From: Lacinutrix algicola
GTDB lineage: Bacteria; Bacteroidota; Bacteroidia; Flavobacteriales; Flavobacteriaceae
Length of the DNA stretch: 53,927 bases
Direction: 5' to 3'
Assembly (NCBI RefSeq): GCF_001418085.1
Contig: NZ_LIQH01000033.1
Location: 1-53,927, forward strand
Shown here: positions 8,074-16,646 of the stretch, in pieces
How the letters are laid out: each line of letters opens with the position of its first letter
Numbering within the stretch: the stretch's first letter is position 1
Notes under the pieces: generated by a model
Seen by the model: only the letters and a program-made list of their open reading frames with translations
Told to the model about the DNA's origin: nothing
Databases searched by the model: none
Position numbers and translations under genes: made by a program

Positions 8074-8529
8074 TTATTTCTTAATTGCACTCTCGTAAAT
8101 TTCAATCCATTCTTCTACACTTATTTTGCCTAGAAGCTCTTCAATTAAATTGTAAGGAATATCGTCTATTTTTTTAAACCTAACACAACTTTTACCCATA
8201 TCTAGTTTGTACTTGCAATGTTTAGGATACTCTGCTACAAACCAATTATAAAGTTCCTTTTTAGCATACATTCCTGAATGGTATAATGCTATAAAATTTT
8301 TCTGTGATGCTAAATTAATAAAAGGCAAAGGCGGAAATGGTTTACAATGGTAGCCGTTTGGGTAAATAGATTTTGGCACATAATAAGCTAGCATTCCATA
8401 ACTTATTCCAGCTTCTAAACCTTTTGGCATGTGCTTTATTATAAGATTATTTAACTTAGTAATTGCTGCTTTCCTGTCTTCTGGAAGTTGCCCAATATAA
8501 TCTTCGGGAGTGGTTGCTTGAGAGGTCAT
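8074..8529 (-). CDS. DUF1801 (YdhG-like) protein
   Basis: This 151-residue protein begins with the typical TPEDYIGQLPEDRKAAI block and contains EAGISYGMLAYY and the CVRFKKIDDIPYNLIEELL tail found in the DUF1801/YdhG family. These are small soluble alpha/beta proteins (CyaY/YjbR-like fold) whose role is unresolved; some have been linked to iron-sulfur or phage-derived contexts. It is co-oriented with the dehydrogenase upstream, 28 bases away, and the VOC protein downstream, so the three may form one transcript. Confidence 0.75.
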   Translation of the reverse strand: MTSQATTPEDYIGQLPEDRKAAITKLNNLIIKHMPKGLEAGISYGMLAYYVPKSIYPNGYHCKPFPPLPFINLASQKNFIALYHSGMYAKKELYNWFVAEYPKHCKYKLDMGKSCVRFKKIDDIPYNLIEELLGKISVEEWIEIYESAIKK

Positions 8530-8557
8530 ATTAAGTATTAATATTTGAAGCTTAAAG

Positions 8558-9496
8558 TTAATAAAAATTTGCCTTTACCTTATCTACTATAGTTTGCGCT
8601 AATTTCTCTTTACTTTCAATAGTCCAACCAGCTACGTGTGGTGATAACAATACGTTTTCTGATTGAATTAAATATTGAAATGCCTCTGGCATATTACCAT
8701 CGCTAAATAAGTTTTCGAAAGATGCTTTTTCATATTCTAAAACATCTAAACCTGCTCCTAAAATCTTTCCTTTTTTTAATGCTGACACTAAAGCTGAAGT
8801 GTCAACACTTTTTCCTCTTGCAGTATTTATTAACCAAAAGTCTTTTTTAAAGGCATTGATAAATGCTTGATTAACCATACCAACAGTTAAATCTGTTTCT
8901 GGTGTGTGCAAGCTTAAAACATCTGCTTTTTGTTGCAATTCTTCTAAAGAGACTTGCTTTACATTATTGTCTCCTACATCCGGTTTTAGGTCGTAACAAA
9001 GCACTTTTACATCGAATCCTCTAAGTTTCTTAGCGAATGCTTTGCCCATGTTTCCGTAGCCTATAAGTCCTACTGTTTTCCCGTCTAGTTCAAGTCCTCG
9101 ATTGTCTTCTCGCAACCACTGGCCTTCTCTAACTTCTCGATCTGCTTTATTTAGTTTATTAAATAAAGATAACAGCATTGCTAGGCTATGTTCGCCAACA
9201 GCGTTTCTATTACCTTCTGGAGCTGCAATTAACGTGATGCCTTTTTCTTGAGCATAATCACAGTCTATATTTTCTAATCCTGCACCTACCCGACCTATAA
9301 ATTTTAAGTTTTTTGCTGAATCGATAAAATCGCGATTGATACTAAAACGACTTCGGATTATGAAACCATCGTATTCGTGAATTATTTTTTGAATGTCTTC
9401 TTTTGAATCTGAATAGTTTTCGTGATTGGTGAAACCTAAATCGTTTAATTGATCTATTAAAAGCGGATGATTTGTGTCTAAATGAAGTATTTTCAT
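8558..9496 (-). CDS. D-2-hydroxyacid dehydrogenase (phosphoglycerate dehydrogenase-like)
   Basis: This 312-residue protein is an NAD-dependent D-isomer-specific 2-hydroxyacid dehydrogenase. The Rossmann motif is VGLIGYGNMGKAFA near residue 141. The catalytic Arg lies in LINTARG near 225, the Glu region in GAGLDVLEYEK near 249, and the His in LLSPHVAGWT near 288. GRVGAGLENIDCDYA near residue 89 is also typical. It lacks the C-terminal ACT domain of long SerA proteins, so it may be a short serine-pathway enzyme or use another 2-hydroxyacid. A structured repeat element (9577-9703) lies between its start and mgtE. Confidence 0.8.
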   Translation of the reverse strand: MKILHLDTNHPLLIDQLNDLGFTNHENYSDSKEDIQKIIHEYDGFIIRSRFSINRDFIDSAKNLKFIGRVGAGLENIDCDYAQEKGITLIAAPEGNRNAVGEHSLAMLLSLFNKLNKADREVREGQWLREDNRGLELDGKTVGLIGYGNMGKAFAKKLRGFDVKVLCYDLKPDVGDNNVKQVSLEELQQKADVLSLHTPETDLTVGMVNQAFINAFKKDFWLINTARGKSVDTSALVSALKKGKILGAGLDVLEYEKASFENLFSDGNMPEAFQYLIQSENVLLSPHVAGWTIESKEKLAQTIVDKVKANFY

Positions 9497-9576
9497 ATTG
9501 AAAGTAATGCCTATTCGTTTTGTTTTTTTTGACTGAACTACTTTAAATTAAGCAGTTTTTAAAGTTACGAAGATTT

Positions 9577-9703
9577 GCGTTAGTGGTAGAAACGGCATCC
9601 TTTTTTTTGTTGCATATATGCAAAAAAAAGATATAGTGGATAACACGACCTTTTGCAATACTACAAAGTTTTATAAACCTTGTAGTATTGCAAAAGGTAA
9701 CGC
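9577..9703 (+). repeat. Structured intergenic repeat element, long-arm copy
   Basis: This stretch shares its blocks with 16502-16579 in the other orientation: an outer GCGTTA...TAACGC closing stem, GAAACGGCATCC (9589-9600), an A/T hairpin (9601-9629), GATATAGTG (9630-9638) and CGACCTTT...GGTAACGC. In this copy the last arm is a perfect 18-bp stem (9649-9666 with 9680-9697), whereas the other copy has only a CCTTTAGG loop. The layout looks like a multi-branched RNA or DNA element with one length-variable arm. I suspect a family common in Flavobacteria, possibly Rfam Flavo-1, but could not check. Confidence 0.7.
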
Positions 9704-9713
9704 CCAAAAAATA

Positions 9714-11087
9714 TTAAAAGCCTAAAATAAATTTAGCTATTAAAAAATAAGTTAAAATACCAAAGACATCGTTACTGGTTGTAATAAATGGTCCCGTAGC
9801 AACTGCTGGATCTATGCCTCTTTTGTCTAAAAATATTGGTACAAATGTGCCAATTAACGCAGCCATAACAATTACGGCAACTAAAGCAATAGCAATGGTT
9901 ATTGAAACGTTATATGGTGTACCGAATGCGAAATGAGTGATTAACAAACCAATTATTGCAATGGCAACGCCGTTTACTAAACCTAATAAAAACTCTTTAA
10001 AAAGGCGTTTTAAAATATTGCCGTCTAGACTGTTATTTGCAAGTGCTTGCACAACAATTGCCGACGATTGTACACCTACATTTCCTGCGGTTGCTTGAAT
10101 TAATGGAACGAAACTTAATAGCACTATAAAACCTCCCATACTATCGTTAAAAGATTCTATAATACTTGCTGCACCTAAACCACCAAACATACCAATTAAC
10201 AACCAAGGTAATCTTGCTATTGTTAGTTTTTTAATACTATCGTCTGCTTCTACATCTCGAGATATACCGGCTGCCATTTGGTAATCTTTTTCGGCTTCTT
10301 CTTTTATTACATCTACAATATCGTCTATGGTAATACGGCCGACAAGTACTTTATTTTCATCGACTACAGGAATGGCTTCCAAATCGTATTTTTGCATTAT
10401 TCTAGCTACCTCTTCTGCATCTTCATTAACATCTACAAAATCTACTTTAGGAATATAAACTGTAGAAATGTGTGCCCGTGGTGAAGCCATTAGCAAATCT
10501 TTTAGAGACAAGCGTCCTATTAACTTTTCGTCTCCGTCCACTACATAAATAGAGTGTACTCTTGTTACGTTTTCGGCTTGCGCTCGCATTTCTCTTACAC
10601 ACTCTGTAATGGTCCAGTTTTCGTTGACTCTTACAAGTTCTTTCGCCATTAAACCACCTGCTGTATCTTCATCGTAGGTAAGTAATTCTCGAATTTCGGC
10701 TTTGTGCTCTTCATCTTCAATGTATGCAATAACTTCCTCTTGACGCTGTTCGGAAAGTTCGGCAATCATATCTGCCGCATCATCTGTATCTAGCTCCTCA
10801 ATTTCTTCGGCAATCTCCTTTGTAGATAGTGTAGCTAAGATTTTCTCTCGATCATCTTCATCCATTTCCATAAGGATTTCGGATGTAATGTCACTATCTA
10901 AAAGTCTAATAATATATGATGCCTGATCTGTACTTAGATCTTCAAGAATCTCTGCTATATCTGCGTAATGGTATTCAGTTAATAAATCTAAAATACCGTT
11001 ATCATCTTTAGAATCTACTAATTGCTCTACGCCTTCAATAAGCTCATCGTTTATTGAGAATTTGATGTTTTCGTCTTGTTCTTCCAC
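9714..11087 (-). CDS. mgtE: Magnesium transporter MgtE
   Basis: This 457-residue protein has the full MgtE architecture. The acidic N domain of HEAT-like repeats covers residues 15-140 (LLTEYHYADIAEIL, DTDDAADMIAEL). A CBS pair follows at 145-270, then five transmembrane helices from about 280 (LPWLLIGMFGGLGAASI, PLIQATAGNVGVQSSAIVVQ, GTFVPIFLDKRGIDPA, TTSNDVFGILTYF). The cytosolic domains sense magnesium and gate a homodimeric channel. It lies downstream of rsmA on the same strand (about 70-base gap). Confidence 0.93.
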   Translation of the reverse strand: MEEQDENIKFSINDELIEGVEQLVDSKDDNGILDLLTEYHYADIAEILEDLSTDQASYIIRLLDSDITSEILMEMDEDDREKILATLSTKEIAEEIEELDTDDAADMIAELSEQRQEEVIAYIEDEEHKAEIRELLTYDEDTAGGLMAKELVRVNENWTITECVREMRAQAENVTRVHSIYVVDGDEKLIGRLSLKDLLMASPRAHISTVYIPKVDFVDVNEDAEEVARIMQKYDLEAIPVVDENKVLVGRITIDDIVDVIKEEAEKDYQMAAGISRDVEADDSIKKLTIARLPWLLIGMFGGLGAASIIESFNDSMGGFIVLLSFVPLIQATAGNVGVQSSAIVVQALANNSLDGNILKRLFKEFLLGLVNGVAIAIIGLLITHFAFGTPYNVSITIAIALVAVIVMAALIGTFVPIFLDKRGIDPAVATGPFITTSNDVFGILTYFLIAKFILGF

Positions 11088-11157
11088 TAAAGATATGTTT
11101 TATATTTTCCAATTAAAACTGACAGGTTACTGAGCGTTTTTTGGTTAATATTTAGTG

Positions 11158-11967
11158 TTAATCGATTTCTTTTTCGTCGTTTTCTATTAAACTTGTTAAA
11201 TCAATAAAAGCTTGAACATCTAGCTGTTCTGGACGTTTGTCAAATATAACGTTTGCTTTTAGACTATCGCTTAATTCTAATGTTTTTAAACTGTTACGTA
11301 AGGTCTTTCTTCTATGCATAAATGCTTGTTTTACTACTCTAAAAAGTAATTTCTCATCGCAAGACAGCGTGAAATTTTCTTTACGTGTTAATTTTAACAC
11401 TCCAGATTCTACTTTTGGAGGCGGATTAAATACTGTTGGAGGAACGGTAAATAAATACTCGGCATGGTAAAAAGCTTGAGTTAATACAGATAGAATACCA
11501 TAGGCTTTACTACCTTCTTTAGAGCAAATACGCTGAGCCACTTCTTTTTGGAACATTCCAGAAAACTCTGGTATTTGATGCCTTAATTCTAATGTTTTAA
11601 AAACAATTTGTGTTGATATATTATAAGGAAAATTACCACATATAGCAAAAGGTTCGTCTCCAAAGGTTTCGGACAAATCGTACTTTAAAAAATCTTTTTC
11701 AATAATTCTTGGTGCAAGAGTTAGATAATTGTTTTTAAGATATTCTACACTTTCTGTATCTATTTCGATGGCATAAAGCGTTATAGGTTTTTTAAGTAAA
11801 AACTTGGTTAGAACTCCCATTCCAGGACCAATTTCTAAAACTTTATCGTATCCTTTTAATGATAATGCATCACCAATTTGCTCTGCAATTGTTTCATCTT
11901 CTAAAAAATGCTGACCTAAAAACTTCTTAGCTTTTACTTGGTGTGGATTGTGAAATTTTTTTGCCAT
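11158..11967 (-). CDS. rsmA: 16S rRNA dimethyladenosine transferase
   Basis: This 269-residue SAM-dependent methyltransferase dimethylates two adjacent adenosines near the 3' end of 16S rRNA during small-subunit maturation. Visible motifs are [12 protein letters not shown] near residue 12, [16 protein letters not shown] (motif I), and NFPYNIS (the NLPY-type catalytic motif IV). [20 protein letters not shown] is the usual central block. An in-frame ATG 18 bases upstream exists, but the start at 11967 ([15 protein letters not shown]) matches family N-termini. mgtE follows on the same strand, a common flavobacterial order. Confidence 0.93.
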   Translation of the reverse strand: MAKKFHNPHQVKAKKFLGQHFLEDETIAEQIGDALSLKGYDKVLEIGPGMGVLTKFLLKKPITLYAIEIDTESVEYLKNNYLTLAPRIIEKDFLKYDLSETFGDEPFAICGNFPYNISTQIVFKTLELRHQIPEFSGMFQKEVAQRICSKEGSKAYGILSVLTQAFYHAEYLFTVPPTVFNPPPKVESGVLKLTRKENFTLSCDEKLLFRVVKQAFMHRRKTLRNSLKTLELSDSLKANVIFDKRPEQLDVQAFIDLTSLIENDEKEID

Positions 11968-12075
11968 ATTTTTTTGTTTTACCACGAATACACGAATTTA
12001 ATTAATGTGATTTCGCTTATTAAAATGGTGTGTAATTTAATTACAAGAATTTGAAACTATATTTAAATAAAATTA

Positions 12076-12399
12076 TTATTTAACGTCTACAGTATATTCA
12101 TCTACAACTTCTAGTTCTGTTCTAAAAGCGAGCATTTTATCTGCAAATAGTTTTGCACCTTCTGCACGTAATCGGTCTGCATCTTCTTTATAATATAAAT
12201 CTAATGTTTCGCGAGAATGTGCCCTATATTGTATAGAATAGGTTTGTCCTCCCATTTCTTCTTCGATTAAAACTTTAGTTAGCTTTGCTTCTTTAAACTT
12301 ACCAGTTGCTAATACTTGTGGAATATGTTCTTTAATCCATTTTAACCATTGGTCGTGAGCGCTGTCGTCTATGTTTACTGTAACGTTGTAAATTACCAT
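12076..12399 (-). CDS. DUF4286 family protein
   Basis: This protein of about 107 residues starts MVIYNVTVNIDDSAHDQWL, the typical beginning of the Bacteroidota DUF4286 family, and contains YSIQYRAHSRETLDLYY and LRAEGAKLFADKMLAFRTEL. It probably has a ferredoxin-like (dimeric alpha/beta barrel) fold. The longer in-frame start at 12444 overlaps the upstream GNAT gene by about 44 bases, whereas the start at 12399 falls 1 base after the GNAT stop, so translational coupling favours the shorter form. Function is unknown. Confidence 0.8.
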   Translation of the reverse strand: MVIYNVTVNIDDSAHDQWLKWIKEHIPQVLATGKFKEAKLTKVLIEEEMGGQTYSIQYRAHSRETLDLYYKEDADRLRAEGAKLFADKMLAFRTELEVVDEYTVDVK

Positions 12400-12400
12400 T

Positions 12401-12910
12401 TTATATTGTTTTTGCAAATAACAGAAGTTCTTGGTCATCATCAAAAGGTTTTACTTTTTTTTCGAAGTAAAAATCTAGTTTTTCTAACAGTTTTATAGAG
12501 TTCTTGTTTATTTCGAGTGTTATTGCTACTAATTTTTCTATTTTAAATTTCTCTTTTGCTAATTTAATTATGGCTAGCGAAGATTCAAACCCGAAACCAA
12601 AACCTTCATATTCTGGTAACACTGCGAAACCAAGATCTATATTATCTAATGTCTCTCTTTTTATTAAACCACAAGTTCCAATAGGTTTTAGACTGTCTTT
12701 TAAACGTAAAACATAAAAGCCAAAACCGTTATTTTTATAACTGTTTAAATGCCCGTTTGCAATACTTTCTTCAGCTTGCTTTACAATTGTAATATTTCTA
12801 TCTCCTATGTATTTTAACCAATGCGGTGTATTAACTAATTCCATAAAGAAAGCAGCATCCTTAATTGTAAACTCCGAGATAATTAGTCTGTTTGTTTTAG
12901 CAACTATCAT
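12401..12910 (-). CDS. GNAT N-acetyltransferase (RimJ/RimL type)
   Basis: This 169-residue protein has the RimJ-like GNAT layout: TNRLIISEFTIKDAAFFMEL at residues 6-25, PIGTCGLIKRETLDNIDLGF (beta4), EGFGFGFESSLAIIKLA in place of the canonical Q/RxxGxG/A acetyl-CoA loop, and ITLEINKNSIKLLEKLDF at the end. It would transfer an acetyl group to an amine such as a protein N-terminus or a small metabolite. Its stop abuts the start of the DUF4286 gene, suggesting one operon. Confidence 0.8.
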   Translation of the reverse strand: MIVAKTNRLIISEFTIKDAAFFMELVNTPHWLKYIGDRNITIVKQAEESIANGHLNSYKNNGFGFYVLRLKDSLKPIGTCGLIKRETLDNIDLGFAVLPEYEGFGFGFESSLAIIKLAKEKFKIEKLVAITLEINKNSIKLLEKLDFYFEKKVKPFDDDQELLLFAKTI

Positions 12911-12977
12911 AGTTTAATGTTATTAGTTAATTTATAGAAGTTAAATGATAATGTATTGCTACTATTTAATTACATTA

Positions 12978-14753
12978 TCAATTAATAGCATCACCACGTA
13001 AAGCGCGATATTTTTTTCTTGATTCTACAAAATAAATACTATCGGCATGCTCGAAAATAACACTTTCGTATAACGCTTTTGCTTTTTCTGGTTGGTTTAA
13101 TTTATTTGCATAAATTTCGGCTAAAGCATAAATAGCATCATCTACTAATATACCGTCTTTAAAATCTAAAATTATACGCTCATAATTTTCTTTAGCTTTA
13201 TCAAACCGAGCTTTTTCTTCTAGCAACTGTGCTTGTTTTAAAAGTGTTTGAGCTACAATAGCTTCGGTTTTATAATCTTTTAATATGGTACTTAAAAGAG
13301 AAATGGATTCTTCTTTTTTATTCTGAAACGCTAACAAATCTGCTTTAGCATACCTTTTTAATGCAGTTTGTAAAGAGTCTTCAGTTTTATTATCTCCTAT
13401 TAGTAATTTTAAATCTAAAGCATCGTTTGCTGTAAGCTGAGATGTAGAAGCCTTTAATATTTTAAGCTGAGATTCTGCCCATTTAAAATCGCCTTTATAA
13501 TAACTCGTTTTTGCAACTTTAAAACGTGCTTCTTGAGAAATAGTACTATTTTTAAGACTACGTTGTATTTGGGTATAGTAAATTAATGCTTCATTAAATT
13601 TTTCTTCTAAAACAAGAATATCTCCTAACTCCATTTTAATTGGTGCTGAACTGTAATTATCTATACCAGATTCTAAACTGTCTTTTAAAAACGAAATGGC
13701 TTCTGTTGTTTTATTAAGATAAAAGGCTAAGAAATGAGCATAAGCAATTTGAATATTTAGAGTACGCCCTTGTTTTCCATAGGTCTCTAATAGTTTTATA
13801 TAGCTTTGATTAATAGATTTATAATCATCTTTAGTCGCTTGTTCTGTTTCTATTTTAAGAAGATTATAATGTCCATTAATTTTAATGTCTATATCCTGAG
13901 TATTATCTACAATAAATTGAAAGATCTCTTTAGCAAGCTCTGGTTGCTTTTGTGTGTATGCAATATTTGCTAATTCCTCTACACGATATAGAGATTCCAT
14001 TTCTCTTTTATAGATGGCCTTTTCTTGCGTAAAAGCTTTTTTATAATCTTTTTGCTGAATAAATAACCAACTCAACATATCGTTCCATTTTAAATCTGGA
14101 TCGGTTTGTATTTTTTTAAGTATAATTTTTCTTAAAATAGTATTGTTTTCATTTTCTTTATTCTCACTTATAAAACTGCTAAATTCTCTTTTTATAATGT
14201 TTATGTAAACATCATTAATTTCAGAAAAATTAATATAACTGTTAAACATTTTTTCAATATCACCTTGCTCTCCATAAATACGAGCTAATTGCATATTAAA
14301 ATTCAACTCTGGTTTTGCAACCATGGCTCTTTCGTAAGTTTGTATTGCTTGTTCTAATAACGAATAAGATTCGAACGCTCGACCAATCATACCTGCATAA
14401 TTAGGCCTTGCATCTAATTCTTTTAAAGCCTTGTCATAAGAAACATTAGCATTTATTGTGTCGTTTTGCAGCTTGTAATTATAGCCTAATTGCACAAGTG
14501 CTGGAGGGAAATTTACCATAGCTAGATAATTCAAAATCAAAGATTCTGCTTCCTTATATTGCTCTAATTCTTGGTGTGTTTTTACTAACTGATCTAAATA
14601 AATTTTCTTTCTTTTGTTTTTAGAGTATAATTTTTGGTAAGAAATTAAAGCCTTTTCAAACTCTCCTTTTTTAAAATATTCATTTGCAACAATATCGTCT
14701 TGCGAAAACGCATTGAAGCAAAATAAAAAACAAAAAATATAAAGTAAACGCAT
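12978..14753 (-). CDS. TPR-repeat exported protein
   Basis: This 591-residue protein has a signal peptide (MRLLYIFCFLFCFNAFSQ) followed by tandem tetratricopeptide repeats over nearly the whole length, for example EYFKKGEFEKALISYQKLY (residues 25-43), QLGYNYKLQNDTINANVSYD and AIYALAEIYANKLNQPEKAK. TPR solenoids act as scaffolds for protein assemblies, here in the periplasm. Genes of this type flank serS and rsmA in Flavobacteria. The stop codon lies inside a TGATAATGTA/TACATTATCA inverted repeat (12946-12980). Confidence 0.8.
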   Translation of the reverse strand: MRLLYIFCFLFCFNAFSQDDIVANEYFKKGEFEKALISYQKLYSKNKRKKIYLDQLVKTHQELEQYKEAESLILNYLAMVNFPPALVQLGYNYKLQNDTINANVSYDKALKELDARPNYAGMIGRAFESYSLLEQAIQTYERAMVAKPELNFNMQLARIYGEQGDIEKMFNSYINFSEINDVYINIIKREFSSFISENKENENNTILRKIILKKIQTDPDLKWNDMLSWLFIQQKDYKKAFTQEKAIYKREMESLYRVEELANIAYTQKQPELAKEIFQFIVDNTQDIDIKINGHYNLLKIETEQATKDDYKSINQSYIKLLETYGKQGRTLNIQIAYAHFLAFYLNKTTEAISFLKDSLESGIDNYSSAPIKMELGDILVLEEKFNEALIYYTQIQRSLKNSTISQEARFKVAKTSYYKGDFKWAESQLKILKASTSQLTANDALDLKLLIGDNKTEDSLQTALKRYAKADLLAFQNKKEESISLLSTILKDYKTEAIVAQTLLKQAQLLEEKARFDKAKENYERIILDFKDGILVDDAIYALAEIYANKLNQPEKAKALYESVIFEHADSIYFVESRKKYRALRGDAIN

Positions 14754-14827
14754 AAAAAGTATTTGTGTAAATATAGCAAATGTTATGCCTTAAGCGAATA
14801 TAGTAAATTACAAAAAAGCATAAAAAA

Positions 14828-14851
14828 AATGCCTGAACTTAATCAGGCATT
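14828..14851 (-). terminator. Minus-strand terminator downstream of a small ORF
   Basis: AATGCCTGA and TCAGGCATT form a perfect 9-bp stem with a 6-base loop. On the minus strand it is followed by eight T, so it ends a minus-strand transcript coming from about 15060 and insulates the TPR gene. Confidence 0.8.
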
Positions 14852-14936
14852 AGCCAATCTAAATAAATGTGCTATTAATCATTATATTTAAAATGATTCA
14901 ATTACTCGACTGGAGAATTTTCTATCTAAAAATTAA

Positions 14937-15062
14937 TTATTTGTTCGCCATTACTATACTAATTGCTTTCTCTGTTTTCAATTTGTCGAAATCCGACGAA
15001 AAGACTTTCACAGCTAAAACAATTAACGCAGCAAGTAGGAATAAGCGTTTAATGTTTTTCAT
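14937..15062 (-). CDS. Possible small exported peptide (41 aa)
   Basis: The 461-bp gap between the TPR gene and serS contains a short ORF on the minus strand. It has a basic start and a hydrophobic core (MKNIKRLFLLAALIVLAV, then KVFSS) typical of a signal peptide, followed by about 18 residues ending IVMANK. A strong minus-strand terminator lies 85 bases downstream, so a transcript is plausible. A 101-residue ORF on the plus strand of the same stretch looks less protein-like. Nothing is known about its role; it may be only a leader or a remnant. Confidence 0.4.
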   Translation of the reverse strand: MKNIKRLFLLAALIVLAVKVFSSDFDKLKTEKAISIVMANK

Positions 15063-15158
15063 TTCCAAGGTTGTTACTATTTGGGAATTTAAATATGTAA
15101 CAAATATCCCTAAAAAAGAAATAAATCAACGATTTTTCGTTAAACAGCGCTTTTTGTT

Positions 15159-15187
15159 AACACTTTATCGATGATAAAGTGTTTTTT
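15159..15187 (+). terminator. Strong hairpin with T-run facing serS
   Basis: AACACTTTATC (15159-15169) pairs with GATAAAGTGTT (15173-15183) around a 3-base loop and is followed by T on the plus strand. It lies about 30 bases after the serS stop and may form the 3' end of either transcript. The T-run favours the plus direction. Confidence 0.6.
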
Positions 15188-15215
15188 AGAATGATTTTGT
15201 AATAAGATTCAGATA

Positions 15216-16487
15216 TTAGTCGATAATAGAAAAACCTGTATATGGTATTAAAGCTTCAGGAATTTCAATTCCTTTTTCTGTTTGGTAGTTTTCTAAAATT
15301 CCAGCCAAAACTCTTGGTAAAGCTAAAGAGCTTCCATTAAGCGTATGTGCTAATTCATTTTTACCCTCACTATTCTTAAAACGAAGTTTTAAACGGTTAG
15401 CTTGGTAAGTTTCAAAATTCGAAACACTAGAGATTTCTAACCAACGGTCTTGTGCTGTAGAAAATAATTCAAAATCGTAAGTCATAGCAGCAGGAAAACC
15501 AGTATCTCCACCACATAATCTTAAAATTCTAAAAGGCAACTTAAGCTCACGTAAAATATCTTTTACATGCTCAATCATACCATCAAAAGCCTTATAAGAA
15601 TTGTCTGGATGTTCAACTCTAATAATTTCAACTTTATCAAATTGATGCAATCTATTTAAACCACGAACATGCGCTCCATAACTACCAGCTTCACGTCTAA
15701 AACATGGCGTGTAACCTGTAATACCAATAGGTAACTCGCTCTCATTTAATAAAACATCTCTAAAAACATTTGTTCCTGGAACTTCGGCAGTAGGAATTAA
15801 ATATAAATTATCTCTAGAGTCATGATACATCTGTCCTTCTTTATCTGGTAACTGTCCAGTACCATAACAAGACGCTTCATTTACCAAATGTGGTAATTGG
15901 TATTCTGTGTAACCGGCATCAGTATTTTTATCTAAAAAATAAGCAATAAGCGCACGTTGTAACCTTGCACCTTTTCCTTTATATACTGGAAAACCAGCTC
16001 CGGCAATTTTATTACCTAATTCAAAATCTATAATGTCGTATTTCTTTGCTAACTCCCAATGTGGCTGCGCTCCATCGTACAATTCAGGAATACTTCCTTC
16101 GTTAAAAATCTCTTCATTATCTTCTTCAGATTTTCCTGCAGGAACAGAGCTGTGAGGTACATTTGGCAATTGATACAATAAACTTTGTAGTTTATCTGCG
16201 GCGGCACTTAAATCGTCAGACAATGTTTTAGAATCTTCTTTTAAGGCACTTACCTTTTCTTTTAACTGGTTTGCCTCAGCAGCTTTACCGGTTTTATACA
16301 AGTTTCCTATTTCCTTAGATAAAACGTTAGATTCAGCCAAAGTGTTATCTAGTTTTGTTTGTAAACTACGACGAGAATCGTCTAACGTAATCACCTCTTC
16401 AACTATATCCTTAGCATCAAAATTTCTTTTTGCTAAACCTGTAATTACAGTTTCTTTGTTGTCTCTAATAAATGGTACTTGTAACAT
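15216..16487 (-). CDS. serS: Seryl-tRNA synthetase
   Basis: This 423-residue class II aminoacyl-tRNA synthetase charges tRNA-Ser. The N-terminal coiled-coil arm that grips the long variable arm of tRNA-Ser is visible at residues 25-105. Class II motif 2 is FRREAGSYG near residue 266, and motif 3 is LALPRVLAGILENYQ near residue 389. GTGQLPD and YLIPTAEVP are SerRS signature blocks. Length is normal for the family. A structured repeat element lies just upstream (16502-16579). Confidence 0.96.
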   Translation of the reverse strand: MLQVPFIRDNKETVITGLAKRNFDAKDIVEEVITLDDSRRSLQTKLDNTLAESNVLSKEIGNLYKTGKAAEANQLKEKVSALKEDSKTLSDDLSAAADKLQSLLYQLPNVPHSSVPAGKSEEDNEEIFNEGSIPELYDGAQPHWELAKKYDIIDFELGNKIAGAGFPVYKGKGARLQRALIAYFLDKNTDAGYTEYQLPHLVNEASCYGTGQLPDKEGQMYHDSRDNLYLIPTAEVPGTNVFRDVLLNESELPIGITGYTPCFRREAGSYGAHVRGLNRLHQFDKVEIIRVEHPDNSYKAFDGMIEHVKDILRELKLPFRILRLCGGDTGFPAAMTYDFELFSTAQDRWLEISSVSNFETYQANRLKLRFKNSEGKNELAHTLNGSSLALPRVLAGILENYQTEKGIEIPEALIPYTGFSIID

Positions 16488-16501
16488 ATTTTTTGTTTTT
16501 G

Positions 16502-16579
16502 GCGTTACCTAAAGGTCGGGCTGTACACTATATCTTTTTTACGAAAAATAAAAAAGGATGCCGTTTCCATCCCTAACGC
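16502..16579 (-). repeat. Structured intergenic repeat element, short-arm copy
   Basis: This is the second copy of the element at 9577-9703, read on the minus strand. It has the same GCGTTA/TAACGC closing stem, GAAACGGCATCC (complement at 16556-16567), an A/T hairpin, GATATAGTG (complement at 16526-16534) and a CGACC...GGTAACGC end. Here the variable arm is only CCTAAAGG (16508-16515). A GGATG/CATCC hairpin enclosing the GAAACG motif also forms in this copy. It lies between serS and the HTTM gene and shares their orientation. Confidence 0.7.
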
Positions 16580-16646
16580 GAAATTATAACTCTTGTTTTA
16601 AAGTGGTAAAAATAGTAAGATTTTGTTAGCCAAAAAACAAGTATTG

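Noticed and set aside
9611-9622. TGCATATATGCA palindrome as a separate operator
   Set aside because: It forms the A/T hairpin arm of the larger repeat element at 9577-9703.
12400-12444. Longer start for the DUF4286 gene
   Set aside because: It would overlap the upstream GNAT gene by about 44 bases, and the conserved N-terminus begins at 12399.
14869-15174. A 101-residue plus-strand reading frame in the gap before serS
   Set aside because: Its stop lies in the loop of a terminator hairpin and its residues show no family pattern. The opposite strand has a more protein-like signal-peptide ORF and its own terminator.
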